Shown here piece by piece: positions 9,640-21,109 of a stretch of 64,000 bases of DNA. The stretch spans positions 8,246,001-8,310,000 of the forward strand of contig NW_020825288.1 in NCBI RefSeq assembly GCF_003286085.1, given 5' to 3'. The notes below the pieces were generated by a model, which was given only the letters and a program-made list of their open reading frames with translations, did no database searches and was not told the origin of the DNA. Every line of letters begins with the position of its first letter. Position 1 is the stretch's first letter. The stretch is from Drosophila persimilis (Eukaryota > Arthropoda > Insecta > Diptera > Drosophilidae). The translations under genes and the position numbers were made by a program.

Positions 9640-12600
9640 GTGCGACGATTAATTGACAACAAGAGAGCCCGAACTGGTAAATCCAATGAAAATATGATGT
9701 TCTCGGAACCCCCTTGTAGCAGATACGCTTTGCATGATAAATAAATTAATCCTGACTGGACCTAGTCCCTCTGCCAGAGTGCGCTCAATTAGGCCGCTCT
9801 TGAAAGGCTAAATTAAATGCCAGATCCGTTCCACTTATGAACGCCATGGCATTGTGTCAATGTCCTGACTATGTTTGCTGCCAGGGTTACTGACTGCAAA
9901 AATATTTCAATTTGAAATACGCTTTCGAGCGAAAGAAAGTTTTCAAGTAAAAACTTTCGCCCACAACATTCACCTGTCTGTACTTTCTACTTCTACTGTT
10001 TATTTTGCTTGTGCATGCTGGGGAGTTTTCAAAAAGTTTTCCTTTGTTCCTTTGCTGGCAATAAACTGTTGAATAACTAGAAATCGGCTTAAAGTTTCAG
10101 GCTAAGACCAGAATGATGCCCAATTTATGGCTTCGTAGAGTAGCTGCAATGGCCCAAACTAGAAGCATAATAAAAGGCCAGGGGCTGGGACCAATATCGG
10201 ATTTTCCCTTTATTACTCAACGACATCCTGGGCTGCTACACATTTAGGCATAATAATCTGTGGCCAGAGTCCTCTCACAGCTTTGCAAATTGCTCACATT
10301 GAGGTAGAACAAAAATTGCATAGAAATTGCAAAAGCCGTACATTTTTGAAATACGAGTATGCCTTAAGGAACCTAGATCCATTTACTGTTTGCTTAATTA
10401 AAGGTTTTTTTTTTGCTTTGACTGCAGCACTCACAGTCCCACCCCGTAATGGAGCGTGGGTCCCCATTGACCAATGCTATTAATGTATTTTCTCTACCTT
10501 TATGAATCTGGGGACCTCTGCTGCATTAATTCAAGGAATTTTGCTGTGACTGTGGTGTGGCTGGTTGTTTTGTTCCAAGAATTTGTGGTGGGGCACGCCC
10601 ACTCCCGCAATCAGATTGTCGACTTCCATCAACTGCCGTCTGCCACATTTTAATTACGTATACGCAGTGTAAGCAAGGCCCACCCGCAAAAATGTGTCGT
10701 GCCGCACATTTCAATTGAGATATATTGTACCGGAAAGAAGGGAATCAACAAAAAAAGTTAAGCATAATCCACTCGATAATGGCATGCTGGTAATCTGAAT
10801 TGAATTCATTTATTAATGTCTCCTGGCGACAGCCCCTGGTAAACAGAGTGTGGATCCAGAGAGCCAAAGAGCAGAATAATAATTTAAACATGCTATGTAA
10901 ATTTACTGTTTGGCCGGGTCTGTGTATGTGTGGCAAATAAAGCTCAGCCGGAGAGCAGATGTAAGGTTTCAAGCCGAGAGCACGTGACGGCATTAAACCG
11001 GCGTCGCCTGCCTCTTGCTGAAAAAAAACACGCACAACGAAAAAAATACAAAAGCCGCTGAAAGCTATAAATCAATGTTTGGATTTCCCGGAACATTTAA
11101 GAGGCCAACAGGAAATGTGGAAATTTATTTGAAAGTCCAGACAACAGAAAGGCATCTATTGTGTTTGGTGTCGCCTCCTCCTGCTCCTCCTCCTCCTTCC
11201 TCAGTTTTCACCTCAGCAACGAAATCTCAGCTTCTAATTCCACACAAATTAGGCACAAGAGAACAGAAATTGGTCTGAAATCAAATCCCAGCAAACGCAG
11301 ATTAAATTGCGACCAAGCTCGAGTCGGCTCAAGGCTGCTCGAGGCTCCATTGCATGGCAGCAGCTTCAATGAGTCTAGGGTGTATAATTCCATCAAATTA
11401 AAGGCGGAAGACAACGGAATAAAATACAATCCAAAGGAAAAACTAAAACTACAGAGCAGAAGGCCAAGAATACGAGCCAGGAGTTGAAATGGTGAAAATA
11501 AATTGCACAGATATGAATGGCATCCTTCAGAACATCAGAAGTAGTGCTATTTTCAGAGCTACCCAACACGGAAACCTCAGTTGAGATATAAGTAATTGTA
11601 AGTCCAGCAAATCCATCTTGAAAATTTCTATAATATTCATTTAAGACGTATTTTCAGAGTCTCTTATATGTAGAGGATTAATTCATTTAGAATTCAGTGG
11701 AAGACCATAATCCCACCAGTCTTAGTGCTTGGTTTGAATTGTATTTGTATATTTCAAATCTTCATTGCTTTGCTCTTTCGAGTGGTTAGGCTTATCGAGT
11801 AATTTCAGGTTGCCCTTTTGCGAATTTCTTCCTCAGGGACCATCGTTTCGCAGAGAAATGGTAAGTGAAGAGCGCTTCAGGTATTTTGTGGTTCCGTGTT
11901 AATGTTTACCTTTGGAAATTGCAAATCGAATCTTGGCAATGGCCCTTCTATTGTTCCAGAGCAACTACTCATGATTTCCCCAGCCATGGCTGTGGCAGAC
12001 AGACGCTGCCATTCGTCTTGTTGCAGCCGTGGCTCAGGGTATCAGGTAAGCCATCACATCGCGCTGATTACATCATGTGTGTACTGATTCAAGTATCGAT
12101 GTGGCAGCAACAAGAGGCCATGAGCACGCATTCAATTATGTCCATGTCATCACCGTAACCCCAATGCCACATCATCCTCAAGCCCGTGCCTATACATATA
12201 TGCAAATAGCTACGTGGACTAGTTGATGTGTATCTGTGGCTGTTTGCACGGTTCTAGTTATTTTCCAGCAGCTTTTTGGTCCTGGGTCTTCCTATTGAGA
12301 CATTTGCCCGGCAGCAGACTCGATTTGTTTGCAGAACAAATCAAAGTATCAAAAGAACACAACAGAAAAGCAAATGTGGGGTTTTGTTATAGCCGTAATG
12401 TGCCATTACTTGGGTGAATCGACTGGCGGAGAGAGTCCCTGTATGAGTAAGGTAACTCCAAGGTAACTCCGTCATTGCTGCTGCGATTCGATTAGAGGCA
12501 GCCAAGCCAATGATAGCCAAAGCTTTTAGCCAAATGAATTCATTTGATGGATCAAGTAAATACAAAACTCGAAATGTTTACTAAACTTAATAGTTCACTT
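9640..12600. other. Gene-poor stretch between piggyBac remnant and Bomanins
   Basis: No gene supported. Content is AT-rich unique-looking DNA with a (TCC)n tract at about 11165-11195 and a doubled AAGGTAACTCC at 12449-12470. Short open frames on both strands lack signal peptides, splice structure or family motifs. Confidence 0.45.
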
Positions 12601-12605
12601 CAGAG

Positions 12606-12611
12606 TTTATT
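12606..12611 (-). terminator. Poly(A) signal of bicipital Bomanin
   Basis: AATAAA on the - strand seven bases beyond the TAA stop at 12618. The 3' UTR is very short, as is common for fly immune-peptide genes. Confidence 0.6.
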
Positions 12612-12617
12612 CTGATG

Positions 12618-13028
12618 TTAAACATCCACATTGCAGTGTTCGCAACGACCATTGACGACGGTATTGCCGCCTCTCCGATAGACAGTGCCGCCTCCCCGTC
12701 CTCCCCGTGTGATGACCACATTGCCATCATCGTTGGATGAGGAGGAGAAGCTGCGGTACTCCTGGCCATCCAAATAGACTCGATCTCCCTGGGGATTGGG
12801 ACCTGTTTCACCAGAGATTGCAAATAGTCAATTGTCAAATAGAGATCAATTCAGGCTTACACGTCAGGCAAACACCATTGACCACCACAGTGCTGGGAGC
12901 TGCTGCAGGTCATAAACAAATAACAATCAATTAGCAGCAGTTGAGATACGATCTCATTAAACGAGCTTACCGCTGATCAGAGCCGGAATCAGGGCCAGCA
13001 AGAGCAGTGCACACGTTAAGTACTTCAT
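12618..13028 (-). CDS. BomBc3: Bicipital Bomanin (secreted Toll-pathway immune peptide)
   Basis: Three exons: 12971-13028, 12861-12902 and 12618-12802, with introns of 68 and 58 bp and GT-AG borders; 94 residues in all. Residues 1-20 are a signal peptide (MKYLTCALLLLALIPALISA), followed by an AP dipeptide. Two Bomanin-type modules follow. The first is VVVNGVCLTC (25-34). The second is TVVNGRCEHC (81-90), ending NVDV. Each carries the CxxC turn that defines the family. They are joined by a hydrophilic Ser/Asn/Gly linker (about 35-80). Bomanins are secreted by the fat body under Toll and protect against Gram-positive bacteria and fungi. Two modules plus linker is the bicipital class. The symbol is by resemblance to the third-chromosome D. 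melanogaster gene and its partnership with a tailed Bomanin. A TATA box and kB-like sites lie upstream. Confidence 0.85.
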
Positions 13029-13068
13029 GATAGACAGTCAATGGCTTACTGTCCCACCTTTCAGGCTG

Positions 13069-13076
13069 TTTATATA
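13069..13076 (-). promoter_or_regulatory. TATA box of bicipital Bomanin gene
   Basis: TATATAAA on the - strand, 41 bp upstream of the ATG at 13028. Initiation is expected near 13045, giving a very short 5' UTR. A strong TATA is typical of inducible immune-effector promoters. Confidence 0.75.
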
Positions 13077-13119
13077 GATGTCGCGGTCGCTCAATCTAAC
13101 TAAATCTGAATCTAATGAT

Positions 13120-13880
13120 GCGATAAGCCTTCCAGTTCACAGCAGTGCGCTGCTATTAGTGCTAGAATCTTATTTATTTTTCTTATTTTTCATACAAAAT
13201 GTCCGGTATGGGGATTTTCCCTATTCATATTGATAAACTTTCACGTAATTGATTCGCCTGAAACTTGTACAACTAAATTTACGATGTTCCCGACAGGCAC
13301 ACCCCAAAAAATGCAATTTATAACGTTGAAAGCATGAATGGCAAACGTTTCCAGGGAAACTCGAGCCCGCGATTTCCCATCTCCAGAGCTCAATAGAACT
13401 TGTTTCGCCCCAAAAGTCGTGACTCGTGAGTCTACCTGAAGCTTAACCCCCCCAAGAACGTAGCGCATCTATATGACAGTCTGGCTGTCTGACTGTCTGA
13501 CTGACTGATGGACTGTTGTTAATTGCTTTACCCTGTTTCTCAATGCTTACAAAGGTATAATGGGTTCTTGTGTATTGTATGTAGAGTCCAATGGGAGCCC
13601 CCACAAGCACTGGACTCTTCAGGAGGGAGCCACATTTTAATGCAAAAATTTGTATCTTAATCGTGGTCTAAGCCGATCAAACCAATTGTACAGCGTCCAC
13701 ATGATAAATGCATCTATAAAATAGCAGAGATCGTCATCGGATAGTCGGACTGCTTGGACTCTCAAGTTCTCAGTTGTTTTTCGACATGTATCTGTGGGCA
13801 TTTCCCTGCCGCGAATAATGCTTACGTAGCGGCCCGGCCTGTCTATAGTCTATTTGGCTGAAGCGATAACGTTCGCTGGG
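13120..13880. promoter_or_regulatory. Divergent Bomanin control region with kB-like and GATA sites
   Basis: Four sequences resemble Rel/NF-kB sites: GGGGATTTTCCC (13210-13221), GGGAAACTCG (13354-13363, one base off GGGAAANYCC), GGGAAATCGC on the - strand (13378-13369) and GGGCATTTCCC (13796-13806). GATA-type sequences accompany them: GCGATAAGC near 13120, TTGATAAAC near 13230 and ATGATAAATG near 13700. Rel plus GATA pairing is the established architecture of fat-body immune enhancers in flies. The best site is about 165 bp upstream of the bicipital gene's predicted start. Another is about 125 bp upstream of the tailed gene's. Confidence 0.6.
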
Positions 13881-13897
13881 ATCCACAAAGAGCAGCG

Positions 13898-13904
13898 TAT
13901 ATAA
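13898..13904 (+). promoter_or_regulatory. TATA box of tailed Bomanin gene
   Basis: TATATAA, 49 bp before the ATG at 13953. Initiation is expected about 30 bp downstream, near 13928-13932. Confidence 0.7.
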
Positions 13905-13952
13905 GCGGCTGCTGTGAGGCGCACTTGCCCCAGACCTGTTCGACACTTCATC

Positions 13953-14360
13953 ATGGGACAAGCGACGGCATTTGTGGTTCTCGCACTCTGTGCTTTAGCT
14001 GTGACCGAGGCAGCGGTGTACATTGGCGGCGGTTGCTATGACTGTAAGGCAATCGCATAATACTCACATAGCACTCTGATTCCAACGGCACTTTCAGGTA
14101 ACCCGCCCGGCGGCCAGGGACCCGGCATCTATACAGGCGGCGGACGAGGAGGTGGCGGTGCACCCAACAACTACTATAATCAAGGAGGTGGCCGTGGGGG
14201 TGGAGGCGGCAGTGGTCGTCCAGTTTACTCCGGAAACTTTGGCCCAAATGGATATAGCGGCGGTGGCGGCGGTCGAGGAGGTGGTGGGGGCTATAGAAAT
14301 GGAGGAGGCGGCGGCGGTTATGACGATGGTGGTCTGACGCAGATTATACGATATGATTAA
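13953..14360 (+). CDS. BomT3: Tailed Bomanin with glycine-rich tail
   Basis: Two exons, 13953-14043 and 14098-14360, with a 54-bp intron (GTAAGG...CAG) that splits the second cysteine codon of the CxxC turn; 117 residues. Residues 1-20 form a signal peptide ending in TEA. The mature start AVYIGGGCYDCN is a single Bomanin module with CxxC at 28-31. It is followed by a tail of about 85 residues that is dominated by Gly with Asn, Tyr and Arg, and ends LTQIIRYD. Tailed Bomanins are one of the three recognised classes. Such a Gly-rich tail also resembles glycine-rich antimicrobial peptides. The gene is divergent from the bicipital gene about 0.92 kb away and probably co-induced by Toll. Much of the tail is GGN repeat coding, so length may vary between alleles. 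Confidence 0.8.
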
Positions 14361-17300
14361 TTTTGCTGCCTTTTCTTCTTGCTCTTGCTCTTCAACCGCA
14401 AACAAGCAGAATGTTGGCCGGCTTATAGTTAGTAAAGTAGTTTTAATTAAACTAAAACAAGTGATTGCTATAATTGTACAGACAACAGATGTATTTAATG
14501 TTAAGTCCCAATGAAATTTATTTTCGATCTTATCAAACAAAAATTTCCTTGTTCTAGCTGACAGCTTTTCATTTCAAATAGCTGTACGATTAGGAACGAT
14601 GAGAGGCACTTTTATATTCTTTAATGACCTTAAGAAAAATTCTCATTGAATTTGAAATAAGCTGCAACAAAGTTTTGAATCATTCCGTAACTCTTACGAA
14701 GCTTATATTAAGCTTGAAGGAAAAACCATTAAGGTAGTACCATTCGGCAGGAGTGCCATCAATGTGTTCATAATCTCACAATAATCTCGGGCTTATGCAA
14801 CTCTTTGGGGCGGGAAGTATTAAAGCAAAGAAACTGCTGCAAAATCTATCTTCCAAGAGCAGCAAAGTATCAATAAAGCAGAGATGCGGAGAAAGGTGAA
14901 TCTTTGAGGGCCGCAGGTGCAGTTTGTTTATTTTCGGTTCATATGTACTCCCTCGTATCTAATAATAGTGTCAAGATTGTTTGTGCCGCTCAAATTTCAG
15001 ATTATTTTGAAAAGGAAACCGGCAACCGGCAACCGGCACTTGAATTATTTATAGCTTGTCATTTCAATCGTTGTGAATTTACCCTGAGGGAATCAAAATA
15101 GCTGCACCACCCCCTGCTTTTATGAAAATTCAGTCGAAAAGTGCCTTCGATTTCTTTTAACGAAACCTTCGAAATATTTTGATATGAGTTCTTTTTTGGT
15201 TGCAAGCTAAAGTTCTACATTTTCTACATTGATTTCATTTCGCAGCCAAAAGACCATAAATTGCCCTTACCAAATGTTTTCAAGCCAGGGTGTGTCTGGG
15301 CCATGTATGCTCGATGGTTTTTTCTATGAATTTCCCCCTGGGGGAAACGCTCCCAGTTTTCCATGATTTATGACCGTACGCTTTTACGAGTTTGGAAATT
15401 TTTGGTCTTTTGCTTACCTTTTCCGTTTTATGGGGAACTAAAACGAACGATTAGTTTCTCGATTCCTTAAAGTCCTGCCAGGAATTGATTAAAGTTGGAT
15501 TGTTCGACTTTAATTAATGCATGACCATCTCTGTATAAATAAAACCGAATATGCCAGCTCTTTAATGCAGAAGCTGAACGGAATGGCTTAATTATATAGT
15601 TTAACTTGAATTGAATTGAAATTCCGTTCAGTGGAATTCATTAGATAAATGCTTTTGGGACCATGGAAACTTCTGGCTCGGGGCCTCTGGACCTATGGGC
15701 GGGCAGCGAAATTGATAACCATTTCAAAGTTTGAAGGTCCCTCTCAATTTTTGTGTATTAATTAGAAGACTGTTTCTTGTTAAATATGCAGCGCATTGAG
15801 TTTCCATTCAGGCAAATCCCCAGTAACCTTTGTGCATATCCCCAGCCACATAATTGTCTCAATTAAAAGTTCGATTTAGAGGCATTCGGGCGCACAAACC
15901 CAAAGCACACCCTTCCATCCATCCATCCATCCATCCACCCAGAAGCAATTTATGATTGATTACATGGGAATGTTATAGCTTACTTGTTGCTCTGAGCAAT
16001 TTGTTTAAAGTGAAATATTATTCGTTCATTTTGAGCCCTTGCAAGGACCTTAATTGTTATCAAAAATATCTCTAACCAAATACCAATTTATATTCCTTTG
16101 TGTGGATGCAATAACATACGAGTATGTATCGTTTTGGCATTTATGAAAATTAATCCTTTGTCTTGCTTTTTGGGGTCTTAATTGTTTATTTTTAATTCAG
16201 ATTTCCATTTCCATAAAATAGGCAAAATGCCACAAAAGCTCAAGAGCCACCACTTCACACACAGCCACACAATTACAAAATCAAGAACTTTCAAATGTGT
16301 GCTTTCTTATGAGCATCCTTAACATTTTTAATATACCATCAAAATCCAAATTGAAAAACTTAAAAGGGTATATACTCGTATATGGTGAAATACTCGCCCT
16401 GAAACCACTGTATCACGTAAGAAAGGAATCCTGTATCCTGTATCCTTCAAGGAATCCTGTTCTGTATGTATTTCGTATAAATTGCTAGAGTGGAATGTTT
16501 TCTTTTCGTAGAGGCTTAAAACGTTGAGAAGCCATTTTGTCTGTACTAGCATATTTTTAGTGTATTTCTTAAATGAATAATTAATAAATTAATGAGATTT
16601 TACATAATTAATTGGAATTAATGAAATGAAATTGGTTTATTTTACAATATTTATGACCTTAGATTTAAAGCCCAAGAATACCTTCAATGCTTAGGAGTAC
16701 ATATGTATATCATTTTCAAGGACATTATCCGAGGTATTTTTTGGCATCTTCACTGATTCGCATGCAAATGGCCTCCTTTTTCCGAAAAAAGCAACAACTT
16801 TTTCAGTAGAAAAATTGCAGCCTGAATGGATTTCAAAGACAAAGTTAATCGAGGTAGGAAAAATATTTCTCAGCTGAATGATTTCTTTGAAAGAAGCTTT
16901 TCCCCTGAATACTGAGAAGAAAAACCGAGTTTTTCCAGCTAATTTCCCTCCGTTTTACTTACCTTGTGGAACAAGTGCACGTGCTACAAGTCAGTGTCAA
17001 AGTTTGCTAGAATACTTTTAGCTACTGCGACAGTCTCGGTAATGGAGTTCAGTGCCATTACGGGTACAGCGAGGAAAATTAACCTGGACCAGCCACTACA
17101 CCTACAACAATGTAAACAGCATCCAGCAATGGCTCCCTAGCCCTCCCTAGCCCACATGAGCGGCTCTGAAACTCTTCAACGAGATGGGAAAATCGTTTTC
17201 CTTTGGTAAATTTATGCAGCGCAGCAGCTGCTTGTGGCTGTGGTCTGATTTCATTTCGTGTTTAGCTGCGGCAAGATCCAGTTTCTGGGATTTGCTCCCC

Positions 17301-18350
17301 ACTCTCCAGCGTGAGGAGATCGCTGGAGTCTGGCCGTTTCGGGGTACATTGCGACGCGACACCCTTTGAGGGCGGAATGCAATTAAACTTGTCATCGGGG
17401 AGCAACAGATTGGAGCCAATGACCTCGTGTGTGCTCTTCTGATTGCCATCGCAAAAAGTTCGCTAATAAAGTTAGCGGATAGTTTAAGGGCTGCCAACGA
17501 GAAACGTGCAGAAATATTTTCCATTTCTCGTTAAATTGGTATTGTTTTTTATTAAAGCAGAGAGCTAGGAATGGGTTGCATTTTCGCTTGTGGCTGTTGC
17601 AAAAATGCAATATGCTCCGACAGCAGGTATTTCTAGCAGAAGAATTGAAGGTATTTGGCTCTATTCCTGGTATTTGTGCGTACTATTTTCATTAAAGGTT
17701 GGCCATACAAATCTGTTCTGCTCTGTGCTTTTGTTGGACTAGAGATGAGTGCGAGCCAGTGTTCTTGGACCTCGTTTAAGCGCCTTAAAACCCATGAACA
17801 GAACCCATGAACAGCTCTTTGCTCGAACACCTGTAAAAAAAGTTTATCTGCAGCTTCCACTGAACCAAAGCCAGCTCTATAAAGGAAAGAAAGGAATGGT
17901 TGGGTGAATTTATTTGCATTCAAGATTTCATGCATCACTCGACCCGTATTCTCTGAGAACTTTGTAAAACAATTGTAGTTGAACATCATGAATGATAAAT
18001 TTATTTGAAATATACATTTAATGTAGCTTAACAGACTAGAGACAAACCAGTGCCGCTTTCCGACCCCGAGACCCACCCAACCACGCAACCATATCCAAAA
18101 ATACACCACATGACACCATCAAGGGACACATGGAAACAGTAAGAGAGATAGAGAGAGAGAGAGAGAAAGGAAGGGAGAACAAAAATGCTTGGCATTTTCA
18201 TTTGGACAACCGAAGGACAACCCAAAAATTAAAAGCCAATCTCAAACCACCATCTCCAGACCACATCCATATCCACGCATCCACACCCAATAACCCATAG
18301 ATAGACTCACAGCACAGCACACTCACACCCACTCACTCATTCGTGTTGAA
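14361..18350. other. 4-kb gene-poor stretch
   Basis: The 3' UTR of the tailed Bomanin lies at its left edge. Beyond it I see no supportable gene. Present are a (CATC)n run at 15917-15937, a repeated CCTAGCCCTC at about 17137-17153, and a (GA)n run at 18143-18170. The open frames on the - strand at 17147-18225 have no recognisable domain. Confidence 0.45.
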
Positions 18351-18357
18351 CTTTGAT

Positions 18358-20969
18358 TTACGGCAGGAGTCGCACCACAAAGAGAATGAGGAGGAGGGTC
18401 AGCTGAGTGCCGAGCCATTGGCGGGCCAGCCGGGAGGCTTGTCCGCAGATATTCTCGAGTATGGCGCAGTTCCTGAAGTGCTTCTCGTCGGACAACATTT
18501 TGGCCGTCTCCCGTGCAAACTCCGCCGAGTTCTTGTAGCACTTGTACCTCGCGCTATTGTAGATGCAGTTCTCGTAGGCGTACCGGGCACTGAAAGGGAT
18601 GCCATACTCGTATATCATCGAATGCTATTTGGCCCGGTATCGAATGGCAATTAGCCACTCGATTCGCAACACTTCTCAGACACACTTACCAACAGAATTC
18701 CATGAATTTTTCACTGGCATTTCGCGTCCCATCGTGTACCTCCTCACTGAGGATGCTCTCGAATTCGGATGTGCAGCTGACCCAGTCCAATTGGATGTAG
18801 GCGAAGCAGTCCTTGTGCCTCAGGTAATCTGCAAAAACCAACCAACCCACATATGTACATATACTTGAGTACATACATAGATAATGTTGCCAGGCACTTA
18901 AACTACTTTCAAGTGGAGTGGCCTTTGTTTGAACTTTGAAAGGAACATTGGGGGGATAATCTCGTGGGGTCTGATTGCATTGCCATGTTGAATTTGTGTC
19001 TTTGTGGGTATATCTCAGTGTAGTTCACTCGTGTACTGTCGGATACATGCTCTGGGATATGCTTTGTGCCTTGTGTATCTCCCTGTTGGGCATTTGCCCC
19101 TCTGGTGTGCTCAGAGTCGACTTGCCAAATTGATTTCCTTCCTCCCGTCGCTATCTTACCTCTCTGAAAATCCACATCACCGCAAAATTTATAGAAAAAT
19201 CGTCGGGCCCCTTCCACATTGTTCTTAAAGGTTTCCAGCTTCCGGTCGTTCAGGCACCGCTTCGAGTAGGCATCAAAGCAGCGCATGCCGCGGTTGAAAA
19301 TGCTACAAAAAAACATGTGTATTATGTAGTCCCATTTGAATGCAATAATTGAGTAAATTCTCAGCAAACAGTCTCCAGGACCCTACCACCAAATATTGTT
19401 CTGTTGCCATGTACTCCCCCACAAAAGGAAGTCCCAAAGTATTTGCCTCGATGGCAACACATTTCGTTAATAATAAACCTAACCAGGAAGCCAAAAGCTT
19501 CAAAGACTCTTGAAAAGTGTCCCAACCTACTTTATGGCCTATGTATCTGCCAGGATTTTGATACGGGTGACGGAATTCCAACACTTTTGCTGACTGTATC
19601 AAATCTAATTTAACCCATTTTAAAAGTAAATCCAATGGAAGACATAAAAAAGAAAGGAATAAGTCTGGATACACTAGTGCCCCCCTTTAGCCACATTTCC
19701 TTGCTCCTTATTCTTTATAAACTAACAAGTTCAAGCTATCCCCGAGCACTCCAAGGAAGTGCTCGTGCAACGTCCTGTCAAACATAAGAACTTTTGTCTA
19801 CAGTTACGTACAACAGAAGATTTTCTTACGAATTTCCCATGAATTTTAAATATTCCTGCTGAAAAAGTCTAGAATCTCGACACAATGATTTTGTTACTTT
19901 TGCAAGAAGGCGTTGAGCACCAATCAGTCCACAATCCAATGCCGACTGCTGGTTATCTGGAGTGTCACTGATAGCTTTCCCGTTGACGCCAATCAAGAAT
20001 AAAGATTGTCCCAATTGTGCGTTGGGTCATTGGCTCAGATTGGGATACGAAAAGCTGTATATGTCATCCGACAGACGGGACCCACACAGATAAGATGTGT
20101 AAAAGGTACGCCCCATAGGAACGGTAATTTGTATCCGATTGTTGTACAAGTTGTTACGGATAGGCAGACTTCAAAATTTTGACGAATTAAATTTAATTTA
20201 AAGCTGCTGTCATCCAGGTGCATATCCTGATAAATTTACATATGAGTACTGGATGCAAAACCCCAACTGATTGATAATGCAATCAATTAATTTAACGTGT
20301 TTTAATTAATCGCACAATTAGTTAATTATCGTCCTGATTATAGTTAATGCAGTGTCAACGCCAAACAGAACCAAACAAAAAACAAACAGAATTGATGGCA
20401 AAAGTTTCGAATTAATTAATTCGTTTTGGCACTTGAAGTTGAAACAATTAATCAGTCAACTTTCGTCCCCTTAGCGGTCCCTGGCAAGGACTTTCCCAAC
20501 AGAAATCGGGGTATTGTTTGTGGTCCCTGAAACAGGAATGCATTCCATTCCCTGGCCTGGCCCTGGTCAAATGTGAATAAATTACATATTGAGTGGGGCT
20601 ACGAGACCAGCTTGAGTGGGGCAATCAATAATCCGGGAATGCTCGTTATTTGTTCTTCCCACTCATAATTCGCATGCACTTCTGGTTCCGGCAGTAGGTA
20701 TCCGACGGTCCGTGGCTGATTGCTTACTTGCACTTTGTCGTGATGTCCCTTTTGTTTATGACGATTTTGGTGTTCTGCAGGAACTCCATGAGATGAGGCG
20801 GCAAATCCTTGAAGCACTCATCCACCATTCTCTGCGTGCTGCCACAGTCCTCGCTCGGAACGGCCGTCTGCTGTCTGGTCTCATTTTGGCCAAGGCCAGG
20901 AACAGCAATTCCAATCAGTATGATAACAAAACCGAAAACTATGAGCATACAAGAGTTGTTTACGCACAT
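18358..20969 (-). CDS. Secreted Cys-rich protein, DUF1397/27-kDa hemolymph glycoprotein-like
   Basis: Four exons: 20728-20969, 19160-19302, 18690-18828 and 18358-18589, all with GT-AG borders and matching phases; 251 residues. An N-terminal hydrophobic segment (about 9-27, MLIVFGFVIILIGIAV) is a signal peptide or anchor. The body is helical and rich in spaced cysteines: EDCGSTQRMVDECF, then TTKCNIFNRGMRCFDAYSKRCL, then HKDCFAYIQLDWVSC, then EFCCARYAYENCIYNS and HFRNC. This pattern and length resemble the insect 27-kDa hemolymph glycoprotein (DUF1397) family, whose role is not established. Sequons (NET, NAS) suggest glycosylation. The C-terminus is hydrophobic (TLLLILFVVRLL), so a GPI or tail anchor is possible. 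Intron 1 is 1.4 kb; the others are 331 and 100 bp. Confidence 0.75.
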
Positions 20970-21082
20970 CTTTCAAGGACACTTGTTGCCACGATAAAGG
21001 ATAGTAATAGACGCGACCGACTTCTGAGCTCAACCGAACGAGTGACAACAGCGAACTGTGCCGGCTAGTCGCAAGCCTCATC

Positions 21083-21089
21083 TTTAAAA
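21083..21089 (-). promoter_or_regulatory. Possible TATA-like element for the Cys-rich gene
   Basis: On the - strand CTTTTAAAGA sits about 30 bp before CACAGTTCG (near 21056), an initiator-like sequence. That would place the start of transcription about 85 bp upstream of the ATG at 20969. The match is weak. Confidence 0.3.
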
Positions 21090-21109
21090 GAGGACTCCAA
21101 ACAGGCATC

